Shown piece after piece: positions 1 through 11,290 of a stretch of DNA of 64,000 bases. Position 1 is the stretch's first letter, and every line of letters starts with the position of its first letter. A program made the translations under genes and the position numbers. This DNA comes from Quillaja saponaria (taxonomy: Eukaryota; Streptophyta; Magnoliopsida; Fabales; Quillajaceae), in contig CM055606.1 in assembly GCA_029379385.1 (NCBI GenBank), forward strand, positions 18,067,142-18,131,141, read 5' to 3'. A model generated the notes under the pieces. That model was given only the letters and a program-made list of their open reading frames with translations, did no database searches and was not told where the DNA came from.

Positions 1-72
1 AGCACTTTTAACGTTTCAAAATAAACAAGTGCTTCTGCATGCGTATAACGCCGTTATCCGCCGTCGTTTTCC

Positions 73-80
73 TATAAATA
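73..80 (+). promoter_or_regulatory. TATA box of the CRAL-TRIO gene
   Basis: TATAAATA lies about 155 bp upstream of the ATG at 235. A CT-rich stretch at 112-125 follows, which is typical of a plant 5' leader. Transcription probably starts near 105. Assignment is by motif and spacing only. Confidence 0.55.
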
Positions 81-234
81 AGTTCTCCTAGTTACCAGTA
101 GTATTCAATCTTTTCTCTCTCTCACTTCTGAGTTCTAAGTGCTTTTTTTAATGGTGGTTGCGTGAAGCAGAAGTTTGGTATATTAGTAGTGTGTTTTTTT
201 GTTGCGATTACTTCACAAAGTTAAGTTTCTCGAA

Positions 235-2843
235 ATGGGGAAGAAAGAACAGAAAGATCAAAAAGACACTGTTAGAGTTGAAGCTGTTCTTGAACTTCTT
301 AGAAAACAAGCCCCACTTACATTAAAACAGGTTTGTGTTTTATTATTATTATTGTTAATTATGTTCTGAGAAAACCAAGTTAAGGTACTGGTTGTTTCAT
401 TTAATGTGTTATTTACTGTTTATATATTGTAGGAGAAGTTCTGCAACTATGGTTGTGTGGACCGGTTTCTGAAATCAAAAGGAGAAAATGTGAAAAAAGC
501 AGCCAAGCAATTAAGGGCTTGTCTTTCTTGGAGAGACAATATAGGCACTGGTATACCCTTTTAAATTCTTCTTCATCTTCTTCCTCTGAAAGAGCTAGTC
601 CTCCATTTGTGTTTTTTTTTTTTTCTTTGTTAGCTGCAGAATCTTGCTTTTTCCTCTTTGAATTAAGCATTAAAGTGAAATCCCTTGTTGTAATGATTAA
701 AGTCACTCCCTCTAAACCCAAAAACAAAAAATGGGTACAAAATAAAATATAATTTTTTTTTTCAATTTTTTGTTTTTGTTTTGAAAATACAGATAATTTG
801 ATAGCAGATGAGTTCTCAGCTGAACTTGTTGATGGAGTAGCTTATGTTGCTGGTCATGATGATGAATCCAGACCCGTTTTGGTAATTTCATCTCTCTACT
901 CTTTGTTCCTGATCTTCATGTTCTTCCTTCTCAACTATAGTTTCTAATTATATAAGGTTTTGTTTGGATGGGTCCATTTTGTTTTAACAGATTTTCCGGA
1001 TTAAGCAAGATTACCAGAAGTACCATTCCCAGAAATTGTGAGTTACCAAACAGAGCATTATAGACTTCTTTTTCATCTATTTTACACTAACTATTACTAA
1101 TTTTGAAGGTTTACTCGTTTGCTGGTGTTCACACTGGAAGTTGCAATTTCAACCATGCCCAAAAGCATTGACCAATTTGTCATACTGTTTGATGCAAGTA
1201 AGTTACCATAATACCCTTCTCACATAGAATAACATTTCTGGAAATAGAGAAAGAAATCTTCAACTATGTCGGAGCACCAGCATTGTCTGAGGCTTTTTCA
1301 GAAAGTGTCCGGAGTGCCCTTTTATTGTAGTGGTCCAAAGCTCAATTAATATATGGATTTTATAAGGGTATTATCGGGAATTGGAACTAGTCAATTTCAA
1401 TTCTGTTGCTTCCTTAAATACTTTGATCCTCTAACAGAAGTACCACGATTCTGAAGTCAGATAATCTTCTGTCCTTTGCTCAGCCTTATACAATAATAAT
1501 ATTATCAATGACAATTTTATCCTTTTAAGATTGATTAATTACGAGATTAACTATAAGCGTGGTGGCAAAATGCAGGCTTTTACAGATCAGCATCGGCTTT
1601 TATGAATGTGTTGCTGGTAGCTCTGAAAATCGTGGCTGAGTATTACCCAGGACGATTACACAAAGCTTTTGTTATAGACCCACCTTCACTGTTTTCTTAC
1701 ATGTGGAAGGTACAAAATAAAAACATTCAAAACCTTATTTTAGTATTCCACCATGTACTAGTAATCAAATATAAAAATTCCAACTTTACTAATTGGTCTA
1801 ATAAGGTTGAATTTGCCTGCTACCTTAGCATGTTACTCTTTGACCATTAAAAATTGGACCACCTATCGTTTTCTTATATGTGTTTTATATAATAATAATA
1901 ACATGCTAAAGTTTTTTTGGTGGGCCATAAAAGTTTGATACAAATCCATGCATTTCCTACTATTCAAATCTCATTCATTTCCTTTGATAGTCCTTACTCT
2001 TTATTTTTGCATGCATAGAATTCAAATTTAAATGAGATCATGTTATTTTGTTTTTATCAATGAGTTATTATATTAACGATAAAGACATGAAGAATAAATC
2101 CGTTTAAGTTTTAATTTATAAACAATTTGTGAATGCAGGGAGTTCGACCGTTCGTTGAGCTATCAACGGTGACGATGACTGTGTCATCGTTAGATTTTGA
2201 AGAATCCTTGGATTTCAATGACTTCATGGCTTACCCACGAGCCTCGTCCCTCCGATTTGATCCCTCGTCTATGAAATCAACGGCTAAGATAGGCTCTTGC
2301 TCATCCTCTCGTTTCGCATTCACTGTGTCCCACCACTTTGACTCTATAAAGCCTTGGTACCTCAGCTTAACAGACACGTCAGGATTTAAAGTAGGACCCA
2401 CCAATCACTCTATTCTGGGCCCAGCACATATTTCTCCACTCAACGCCCGGTCCCACTCTTTTGCATCACCAATCGACAGAACGCCACGTGGAAATATCAA
2501 CGGATTATATGGTTCTAACACAAGGCACGCAAAGAAAAGCTTCTTCCCTTCCACACCTTTGCCACAACGTACAACAGCTAATGAAAATCCAAGCAAAATG
2601 GCCCAACCGCGGACCCCACGTCCCTCTTTCCTCCAATCACCGGCCATGTTCTTTCGGAAGGAAAGCCACGTCAGCAGGACCGATAAGTCTCGAGAATCTT
2701 TCTTGCCGTTTTTGAAGTTCTACAGAAGACCGTACGATGAGATGGTTTACAGGTCAAAGATGCGGCCCCCACTAGGTGGGCTGATCTCAATCGTTTCTCC
2801 ACAACTCAGACGCCGTCACGTGTCAGTATCACAACGGTTCTAA
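235..2843 (+). CDS. CRAL-TRIO (Sec14-like) lipid-transfer domain protein
   Basis: The spliced model has seven exons: 235-330, 433-550, 793-881, 991-1037, 1109-1197, 1576-1709 and 2139-2843. All joins are GT-AG and in frame, giving 425 aa. Residues about 33-70 form a CRAL-TRIO N-terminal helical region ([17 protein letters not shown]). Residues about 85-215 form the Sec14/CRAL-TRIO lipid-binding fold, with the family signatures [24 protein letters not shown] and the following GVRPFVE. The C-terminal 200 residues are basic, Ser/Pro-rich and low complexity, with no domain I recognise. Sec14-like proteins bind phosphatidylinositol or other hydrophobic ligands and move or present them at membranes; the ligand here is unknown. 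The start is the first ATG after a good TATA box, with MGKKEQK in the expected N-terminal position. Family assignment is firm; specific function is not. Confidence 0.88.
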
Positions 2844-4874
2844 TACTACAACGCAATCAACGGCGACAATTTTTTAAGAAAAAGTACATATTTATATTAT
2901 TATAATTTAACATTGGGTCTATGACATTAATTACTTTGCTCATAATTCATTAATTATTGTCCTTTCCAAGTTTCCTCGTGCACTTTGTTATCGACACCAA
3001 GAAAAAAACAATGTAGACGACGTGCTAAGCGGGATGTGAAACGCTGTGCCGTATTTAAGCATAGGACCAAGTTAGCGTGGTCGAAACGGCGAACATGGCT
3101 TTGGAAATTTGGAATCACTAAGTTGATTAAAGCTGTATTTTTTTTTTTTTTTAAGAATCTTTCGGAGCTACTTGGTTGGACTTTGTTTATAATAAAAGTA
3201 AGAACGAGTTTGAAAACTTTGATATTATTGTATTGGTGTTGTATTAGTTAATTTAGTTCAACAATAACAGAGTTGGTAGGAATTTGTGTCTGGTTTTGTT
3301 GTTTGAGAAGTCAAACTGGAGCTACCAATATATATATTTATGGGGGATTGAGTTTTTTGTTTGTTACCATGTGTCTTTAGGGTATCAAGGTTGTGTTATA
3401 CTCATGGTGATGAGGTAAGGAAATTTGGGTTGCTTCTGTTTTGTTTGAAATCTTCCTAATTTGGGTTTTTGTATTTTGGTTTGAAAATTGGTCTCAATGT
3501 GGACAAATGGACATATTAAGTTAATGCTGTAGTGTAGTACTACCACTGAGGAACTGATAGTTTTTGGACTTTACTATTTGTTGTGAGTTTGAAATGTGTC
3601 CTTTTTCTTTGATTATTTTGAATCTTCTAAAAGGAATATGGTCATATGGACAGAACAAATAGTGAAAGCAACACTTGGTACTTGTTTTTTAGTCTTTTGA
3701 AGTTAAAAGAACTGCAAAGAACTAGTCATCATCAACAGTATCATTCTCATCCAAATTGAACTGGAGGTTTTGCTTCTAGTTTAGGACTGTCACTTTCATC
3801 TCTGGCTTCTGTGCTTCCTCAAAATAAAAAATAAAATAAAATACTATGTCCTGCCACTCTCACAAAATTCAACGGTTTAAGCTGTGTATTTGCTTAATTC
3901 AAGGTTATGAAAACATGTCGATGCGTAAACAATCTATTGATCATAGATAATATTAAGTTTTGTACAAAAATGAATAGAAATACAAAATTATCCTAATTCA
4001 GGTCGAACTCATTTTTTTTCCCCCCTTACATTTCAAATTAGATGAATTTCAGATTAGATCATCACTCTATCGGCAGGTCTAAAATCTAAATCAAATTACT
4101 TCACAGTAAACTTTGTGAGCTTGGGGGTGGGGGTTGTTGTATTTAAACTCTTATCAGGATCATTGTGATATTTTCTTGAGCAAAGAAACCTTCTTTACTA
4201 GTATCCTTTTTCCTACAAGTTTACTATCTACCTGAATGATAGACTCTATTACTATACACCAGCTGCAAAATTTTCTTTTGAGATTATAATGTAAGAAAAG
4301 CATATTATTTTTTGTTAAGACTGAGGTAGCACAATAAAATCGATTTGGTATTAACTGAAGCTACTTTTTAGGCAGGCTGTTTGCTCTCTGCAGAAAAATC
4401 ACCCCATGTGAATTGAAAAGAAACTACTAAGAACACTTGGGTATTGGAAAACAGCCATTGCCCAATGACCCATATTTGCCGAAGACACAGTCATCTCAGT
4501 TTATAGAATGCTTAGCCCACTTAAATTTACAATCCAAAAGTCAATTGCTCAACATTGAAGTTGAACTTCCAAGTAAGAATTTTCTCCATGTGACCACCTC
4601 TCAGCTAAGACCAGCTCAAATAAAAAATTTGCTAGAAGATTGTTGCTCGAGGAAATTGAGCACAAAGGAAGAAACAGTAAACTAACAGTGTTTTGGCATT
4701 ATTTTGTTTCAAGTAAACAGTTGTAAACTATTAAAGCTCAACTGACATTACAATAGTACAGACAATGGTTTTTATTTTTATTCGGCTATACAATGCAACA
4801 ACAGTCACCAAACATTTTCTTTTTTGCTCGGAACAGTCACCAAACATTATGAACAAGTAAATGTACAACTCACG
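2844..4874. other. convergent intergenic spacer
   Basis: This spacer separates the 3' ends of the CRAL-TRIO gene (+) and the Hsp70 gene (-). It should hold both 3' UTRs. Short open frames at 2985-3251 and 4437-4685 show no family resemblance or codon character that I would trust. I see no RNA gene or mobile element here. Confidence 0.6.
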
Positions 4875-6593
4875 TTACACCTTCGGCTGCACCATAACTA
4901 AGTCAAGAGTAGAACCATAGGTTTTGTTTAGTGCCTCAGCACACCAACCGTGTCCATCATCAACAGTTGGCATCCTCACTTCCATAACAGGAATTATAGG
5001 TTTTGGAGACCCAGGCATCCTGACCCCAGCTAAAACTCTCAGCACGTTTGATGCATCTATGTCCATGCAGACATCTATCTCTGGAACACCCTTCGGAGCT
5101 ACAGGAATTCCCATGATCTTGAAATAGCCCAACAAATGATTTTCATCAACCTTCTTCCCCTCACCTTCATAGACAACAATCAACGACTCAGTTTGGTTAT
5201 CATGTACAGTTGTGAATGTCATCTCCCTGCGAGCAGGCATTGTGGTATTTCTTGGAATGACAGGAACAACGTTGTTTCCATCAGCTCGGATCCCAATAGC
5301 AAGTGGTGTGGCTTGAATAGTTAACAAGTCCAAGGTTCCGAAAGGATCACTGACACCTGAAGCAACAGCTCCTTCCAGTGCTGCACCGCTAACAGCAGCC
5401 TCCAAGGGGTTCATCCCATTGTATAATTCTTTTCCTTTAAATATACTTGTAACGAGATTCTTTACTTTTGGAATGTAAGAACATCCTCCAACGGTTATCA
5501 CATCACTCACATCCTCAATTTCTATCTTTGCATCACGTAAACACTGGTGAACAAGCCTTTCACACTTTTCAAACACCTCTCTGTTGACTTCCTCAAACTC
5601 ATGTTGGTCAACAACCTTGCAAATCTTCAAGCCATTTCCTAAGTCAACATCAATTTGGACACTGGTCTGGGATGACAGCTTATGGATAGCATCTTGGGTT
5701 GCAACTCGAAGGATGCCCATCGACTTAATTTCATTAATCCCGTGGCGTGAGAAGAGATTCTCTGAATCTGGCAAGAGATGCTGCATCATGTTCTGTAGTA
5801 AGTCTTCTCCTCCAATAGTATTTCCAGCCAGGGCTTTTATCTGTGAAACTCCTCCAGCTGTAGCAGTCAAGGCAACATCACAATAACCAGCACCCATGTT
5901 GAAAATGAGTGCAATCCTCTCACTCCCACTGCCCATATTCTCATGTCCACTCTGCTGCTGCTGTTGTGCATATAGCAATGCCACAGCTGTCGGTTCAGGC
6001 ATCAACCTGAGAACATGAAGTCCGGCCATGGCACAAGCTCGTTCTATGCGAGTCACCTGGAATCGGCTGAATGAAACTGGGATTGTAAGAACAACATTTC
6101 TTATTGGTCGTTTCAACTGCGTTTCAGCCATTGCTCTTAACTCCACCAAAAATATAGCCAGAACTTCTTCTGGAGTGGTGGATCTCCACACATTGTTTAC
6201 CAAGGCTGCAATAAAAGGGCGAACACCAATATCCAAAGTTTGAACCAAAAATGGAAGGTTTTTGCTTGCATGGACTACTGGGTCAGTGTCGACTCTTCCT
6301 ATTAAGCGTTTCATGTTGAAGATTGCAGCTCCTGATAACATCTCTTGTTCATGGGATAGTTGACTGCTAACTCCCCCTGACGGGATGTCATCTTTAAAGG
6401 TGACATATGATCGCATCATCTTCTGGTTCCTTGTGTTCCTTAGAAGCTCAACTTGGGAGCCATTCCACACAGCAACACTGCATTGTGAAGTTCCAATGTC
6501 AATCCCAATTGCCATTTCAGGAAAAGTAAATGAAGACTTCTCGTCTCCAGTGGTTTCACCATCAGATGCAACTGTATATGCCGGTTCAGCCAT
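4875..6593 (-). CDS. Hsp70-family protein, HSP70-8 type (short divergent Hsp70)
   Basis: A single coding exon gives 572 aa. The nucleotide-binding domain is recognisable in order: phosphate-1 loop IGIDIGTSQCSVAVW (residues about 30-45), FNMKRLIGR, the connect-1 segment TIPVSFSRFQ, MPEPTAVALL, a degenerate phosphate-2 loop (FNMGAGYCDVAL instead of the usual DLGGGTFDVS) and the adenosine loop VGGCSYIPKVK. A substrate-binding beta domain follows. The C-terminal lid and EEVD tail of cytosolic Hsp70s are absent, which explains the length (572 versus about 650). This matches the plant HSP70-8/HSP70T-2 subgroup. An upstream in-frame ATG at 6602 is probably not used, because TGCAG|GAAATGG fits a 3' splice site of a 5'-UTR intron and places the start at 6593. 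A short polyQ (5 Q) lies near residue 215. Loss of the acidic residue in phosphate 2 suggests weak or altered ATPase activity (inference). Confidence 0.9.
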   Translation of the reverse strand: MAEPAYTVASDGETTGDEKSSFTFPEMAIGIDIGTSQCSVAVWNGSQVELLRNTRNQKMMRSYVTFKDDIPSGGVSSQLSHEQEMLSGAAIFNMKRLIGRVDTDPVVHASKNLPFLVQTLDIGVRPFIAALVNNVWRSTTPEEVLAIFLVELRAMAETQLKRPIRNVVLTIPVSFSRFQVTRIERACAMAGLHVLRLMPEPTAVALLYAQQQQQSGHENMGSGSERIALIFNMGAGYCDVALTATAGGVSQIKALAGNTIGGEDLLQNMMQHLLPDSENLFSRHGINEIKSMGILRVATQDAIHKLSSQTSVQIDVDLGNGLKICKVVDQHEFEEVNREVFEKCERLVHQCLRDAKIEIEDVSDVITVGGCSYIPKVKNLVTSIFKGKELYNGMNPLEAAVSGAALEGAVASGVSDPFGTLDLLTIQATPLAIGIRADGNNVVPVIPRNTTMPARREMTFTTVHDNQTESLIVVYEGEGKKVDENHLLGYFKIMGIPVAPKGVPEIDVCMDIDASNVLRVLAGVRMPGSPKPIIPVMEVRMPTVDDGHGWCAEALNKTYGSTLDLVMVQPKV

Positions 6594-6596
6594 TTC

Positions 6597-8164
6597 CTGC
6601 ATTTTGACAGATCAAAATAATGAAAATGCTAGCCACCACTCACAAAATGGGAAAAGAGGGGAAACAAACAGAACATTTATACCTGGACTATTAGAGTAGC
6701 AAAACAATACAGTCAACATCAAAGGTGTGTACGTTGTTTTTCTAAAATGCTTTCCATCACACATAAACCACTCAGAACACAAGGATATTGTAAATCAAAG
6801 AATGGACATGAGTATAATAAACTCTTTAAATACAGTGCAATTAAAGTAAAAACAAAGGAAATTCAACAATGCAAGTGTCATACTGTCATGCATAAGACCA
6901 ACATGCTCAATTATCTTCAACTCATTCTGCAGTTGACACACTGGAATGACACATGTTCACGGAAAACCAACTATAATTTATAAATATAATTGAACAGGAT
7001 TGCACTGTCAGAGGAATAAAGGTGGATTTAAGAACTAAGTATCCCATAAGAAGCCAACCTTCTCTACCCATGAGGAATAACACAAGCAATGGAGTTTCTG
7101 ATCCCTCTTTTTTTTCCTTCAGGTGAGACGAGTACTTATACTGGAAGTAAGGGATATTGCAAGAGCAGCTTATATTCATATATAATAAACTTCCAAGAGA
7201 TTTCTAGCATCTCTGTAAACACAACATTGTAGGCTCAGGCGCTCACAATAAACTTAGTTTTGTACCCCTTTTTTCCTTTTTCTTTTGGTCTGTTTTATTT
7301 CTATATCCTAAGCGCTTTCTGGTTTCCGTGGCTAATTCGGCAATCTGGTTAGTAAATCTTGCACTCCCAACCTAGTACTAGTTAGCCCTGTCCTATTCTT
7401 GTCTTCTAAGATCAGTAATTTGGACCCAAAGTCTAATAGGACATGATAAAAATCAACACCATTTTACTGTGAGTGCTGGATGACTGGATCCAATTCTTAC
7501 AATTTAGTATGGTTAAAATCTCTTATAAATAACACTGAATAATCCACTATCTCTGATAACACCTACCCAAACTCTGGGGGCCATCTCTACTATCAGAAAT
7601 TTGAGAACATATATTCCATGAAGAACTTCTCACAAACACCTCTAGGGTGACTTAGCTAGCTTCCATCTATCAAGAATCACACCAATCACTGTAGAAATTT
7701 AATCACATACACATAAAACCTTGACGGACATAAATTCATGGATCAAATCAATCACGAAATTCTTACATTGTTGATCAATAATTAATGAACCACCCAACAA
7801 TTAATTAATTTAACCAGCCGTCAGTAGAAGCTGCTCTTCAAAATAGGAACTTTTTACTTTACTCTGTAAACAAAATAAAGACATGCTACAGCAGGATTCC
7901 CATAACAATTATCACAAATCAGAAACATGACATGGTAATGAGAAAGAAATATATATTTTGATCCATGTTTCAAGTCAGAAAGCACGCATTACACAAATTC
8001 ACGCAGACCCATTATCATAACAATGAACTAGAACCTCAAGTATCACCTAAGACAGTAAAAAGGAAGCTTATATAAATGACACATCTACCCCAATAAACTA
8101 GTAAAGTAGCTAAAGTCATGAACCAGGCTGAATCAAACCGGGGAGTAGGAAATACAGAGCTTAC
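6597..8164 (-). other. probable 5'-UTR intron of the HSP70-8 gene
   Basis: On the minus strand a donor CCG|GTAAGCTC sits at 8165/8164 and an acceptor TGCAG|GAA at 6597/6596, directly before the start codon. This leaves a CT-rich untranslated exon from about 8165 to 8340. A second possible donor (CTG|GTAAGC) lies near 8348. The 1.57-kb interval holds no credible coding frame. Transcript data would settle it. Confidence 0.55.
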
Positions 8165-8599
8165 CGGGGGAAAAAAAAAAGTAAGGAAGAACAAGAAGTG
8201 CACGCCGAGCAAAGAGAGAGAAGTATCAGATAGTTGATAGAGCGAGACCAGACTCTTGTGAGAAGAATGAGATTACAGAGGAACTAATACAAAGGTGGTC
8301 GACTTCTAGAGTTTCCGAGAGAGAGAGAGAGTTTTTCTTTTTGCTTACCAGAAGGGTCGAGAGAAACATATTGATAACGTGGAATAGACCAAAAAACTTA
8401 GGACTGACAGTTGTCATTTTCATTGTCCAATTTCTGAGTCGCTCTTAAAGAACTCCAAAAATTTCAAGCACAACTACGTAAGTACCAGCACGTATTGTAA
8501 ATGAAATATAAAGGCCCAAATGACATATAAATCTTTGGGCTTCATGATATGCAACTAAAAGTTAGAGGCCCATTTTTGAAAAGAAAAATAGGATAATTA

Positions 8600-9205
8600 T
8601 CACTATTTTACAATAATTTTTATAAAATATTAAATTAAATTTCATAATTATCAAATAACTAATATGTATCTAAATTAATCATTAAATCTAACAAATTAAC
8701 TCATAAAAAACTAAATTATCCTCATTATAAGTTTTTTTTTCTAATTTTATGTTTTCTCCTTTTTATATATTTTTCTTTGTATTTTCTCTGAAAATAAATT
8801 CTTTATATTAATTCAATTTTAACATACATAATTAATATTTGAATCATTCATAATTTTTATTTTCTTGTCATAATATTTAAATTATTAATTAAATTACTAT
8901 TTTTTTTTTCACTTATAAAAATTATAAAATTGTTGTTTCAATTTGCGTTTTAATGATAATACTTTTATCAATTTTTTTTATATTATTGTATTACATATTA
9001 AAGAATATACTAACATTAAATAAATATAGAAATTTTAATTTCGAAGAAAAAAAATAAAAGAAGAAACAAGAGATTGAAAGTGAAAAACATAAATAAGTAT
9101 AATTTAATCTTTACTAATTTAATTTGTTAGATTTTATAATTATAACCTAAGTAAAGAATTATGTGCCTAATTTTTTTAGTTCATGGGATTATTGTAAAAT
9201 GATTG
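8600..9205. mobile_element. foldback/MITE-like element, about 600 bp
   Basis: Nested inverted repeats occur in the same order on both sides. ATTTTACAATAAT at 8605-8617 pairs perfectly with 9188-9200. AAATCTAACAAATTAA at 8684-8699 pairs perfectly with 9119-9134. The spacing between the pairs is similar (about 67 and 54 bp), so the ends form long imperfect terminal inverted repeats. The centre is over 75% A+T without coding capacity. Exact ends and target-site duplication were not resolved. Confidence 0.6.
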
Positions 9206-9514
9206 GTAGTTCATAGTGCTAAAGTGCAAAAAAAAATAAGAGTGGAAAAATAAACTTTTCCAAATGATTGGGTGATTTTGAAGAATTTTTATTTATTTTG
9301 GGACTACAAATTACACTCATTTCACAAATGCAAAGGCAATAGTGGGAAAATTGAGTCGTTAGTTTTTAAGACATTATGAATTAAAATGTTAATATTTTTA
9401 GTATTTTATATGGAAAGGGATGTAATTGTGATGAGTGAAAGTTTAGGTAATTTTTATTCTTTATAACTTCTTTTTTTCCTCCTTCCTTTCCATTTCATTA
9501 ATTACTTTTTTAAA

Positions 9515-10444
9515 GGTCTATTTAGATAGAGGGGAATGGAGGGAAAAGCAAAAAGAATAGAGGAAAACGTACATTTTTTTTTATTTTTTTTTGAGTTTTG
9601 TTTTAATGGAGAGAGAAAAATAGAGGGATATATGTATCCCTCCAAATCTCAAAATTTTAATTCCTCCAAATTAGAAGGAGATGATAAATACTTTATAATT
9701 TTTTACAACAATGCCAAATACACCCATATTCTTTTTATTAAAATATCTAATTATACTCAATTAAAACATTTTAATAACAAAATCGTAAAAATATGAATAT
9801 TTTATCATTTTCTCTCGAACTCCCAAATAAAAAATGTATCTCATCATTTTCTCTCATTTTTCTTATTTTTTTAACTTTCAAATGAGAGAAATGATAAGTG
9901 TCAATTTTTCTCTATTCTACTCTCCTCTCCTCCCTTATCCCTCCATTTAATTTCCTCTCAAACTCCCAAATAGGCTATTTGGGAGTTTAAAAGAAGAGGA
10001 GACGAGAGGAGAGTAAATAAAATGAGAGGAGAGGAAACTAGAGTAAGGGAAAAATAGCATTTATTCTTTGTCTAATTTGAGAGTTTTAAAAAAATAAAGA
10101 AGAGGAGAGTAAAGGATAAGATAAATTTCTTATTTGGGGGTTGAGAAGAAAGAAGATAAAAGGATATATTATTACATAATTTTACGATTATGCACTTAAA
10201 ATGTTTAATTAGATAGTAGTAGATATTTAATACAAAGAATAAAAGTAAATTAGTCACAACATAGAAATATTATAATGTACCTTTTTTTTTTCTTTTTTTT
10301 CAAATCTTTCAAATTTGGAAGAATTAAAAATATGGGTTTTAGTGGGATTTTGGAGGGGTCCTCCTTTTAAAAAAAAACTCTAAATAAAAGAAAATGATAC
10401 TATCCTCTTCTCTCCCTCCATTCCCCTCTATCCAATTGAAGACC
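9515..10444. mobile_element. compound MITE: two tandem or foldback copies, about 930 bp
   Basis: The left end GGTCTATTTAGATAGAGGGG and the inverted right end GGTCTTCAATTGGATAGAGG share the block GATAGAGGGGAATGGAGGGA. The flanking TAAA at 9511-9514 and 10445-10448 could be a target-site duplication. At the centre is a perfect 14-bp palindrome (9960-9973 against 9975-9988, CTATTTGGGAGTTT) whose outward sequence again resembles the terminal repeats. The simplest reading is two abutting copies, about 9515-9973 and 9975-10444, of one non-autonomous DNA-transposon family. There is no transposase; the open frame at 9536-9796 is low complexity. Confidence 0.7.
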
Positions 10445-10815
10445 TAAAAGAGGAGAGAAAATTTTTCATCTCTCCTTTTTCTTTTCTCTTACTTTATTTT
10501 CTATCAAATTTTATTTTCCTTAATTTCTTCCTAAACAAAGACTCAATAAGGTATAACAGTTGACAGGTATGCAGTATGCTTCACAAATAAAGGTAGTTCC
10601 ATGCATCTGCCCAACAAAACAAAAAAAACAACAAAAACGTGGTAGTTCCTTTTCTTTTTCTTTTTCTTTTTTTCTAAAAGCTTAAATGAACCTCATACCC
10701 TTTTATCTTTTAAAATTTACATAGGCCTTCCTCCTTTTAATAAATGATAACAAATTTTATCACAAGATCCCATATTATTGAACGAGGTTAAACAGTTATA
10801 AAATATAAGTTATTT

Positions 10816-10824
10816 TATAAATAG
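10816..10824 (+). promoter_or_regulatory. candidate TATA box of the copper amine oxidase gene
   Basis: TATAAATAG lies 475 bp upstream of the ATG at 11291. If used, the leader would be about 440 nt and would include several upstream ATGs, one of them opening a 68-codon frame at 11022-11228. No closer TATA box is convincing. Confidence 0.4.
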
Positions 10825-11290
10825 AGGGGAGGCCTTCATCTAGCGGATATTTGAAATGAATATAAAGGAAGTACACAACTTGGCCTTTCTACATATTTAT
10901 TCTTTGAAGGCAGTTTACCTGAATACAATCTTCTCCAGTCAAAGTTTTTCAGCTCAGTGATTGTTCAAACTTGAAACATGTGACTGAGTCACAAAGAGGC
11001 AATGAGTTGTAAAAAAGAAGCATGATAATGATCATACTCCTTGTCCTATTTCACTGTAAAAGCAAAGCAAGCAAATTAATTATTCTTGCTGTAAATGCAA
11101 GAAATGAACTTTCAATGAAATACAATAGGCTTTGCATTCTTGAATTTAAAGGATGTTTAATGAATTGTTTAAGGCGATGCAGTGATCATGAGAAAGGAGA
11201 ATTCTTAAGTTATGATCTCACTACATAAGGCAAGCAGTAGTTGTTTGGAATAACAAAAAATTTCTTTTGAAATTGATAACAGCAGTATCC

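Noticed and set aside
2985..3251. 88-codon plus-strand frame rich in Arg and Lys
   Set aside because: It lies in the 3' flank of the CRAL-TRIO gene, includes a poly-T run read as poly-Phe, and resembles no family.
4437..4685. 82-codon plus-strand frame
   Set aside because: No promoter, splice context or recognisable domain; it lies in the convergent spacer.
6600..6602. Upstream in-frame ATG for the Hsp70 gene
   Set aside because: TGCAG directly after it fits a 3' splice site, which places this ATG in the 5'-UTR intron; the next ATG matches the family start better.
8290..8325. Heat shock element upstream of the Hsp70 gene (CTTCTAGAGTTTCC)
   Set aside because: Two of the three GAA/TTC blocks have mismatches and the site lies within the probable transcribed leader.
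9536..9796. 86-codon frame in the MITE
   Set aside because: Low-complexity AT-rich translation inside a non-autonomous element; not a transposase.
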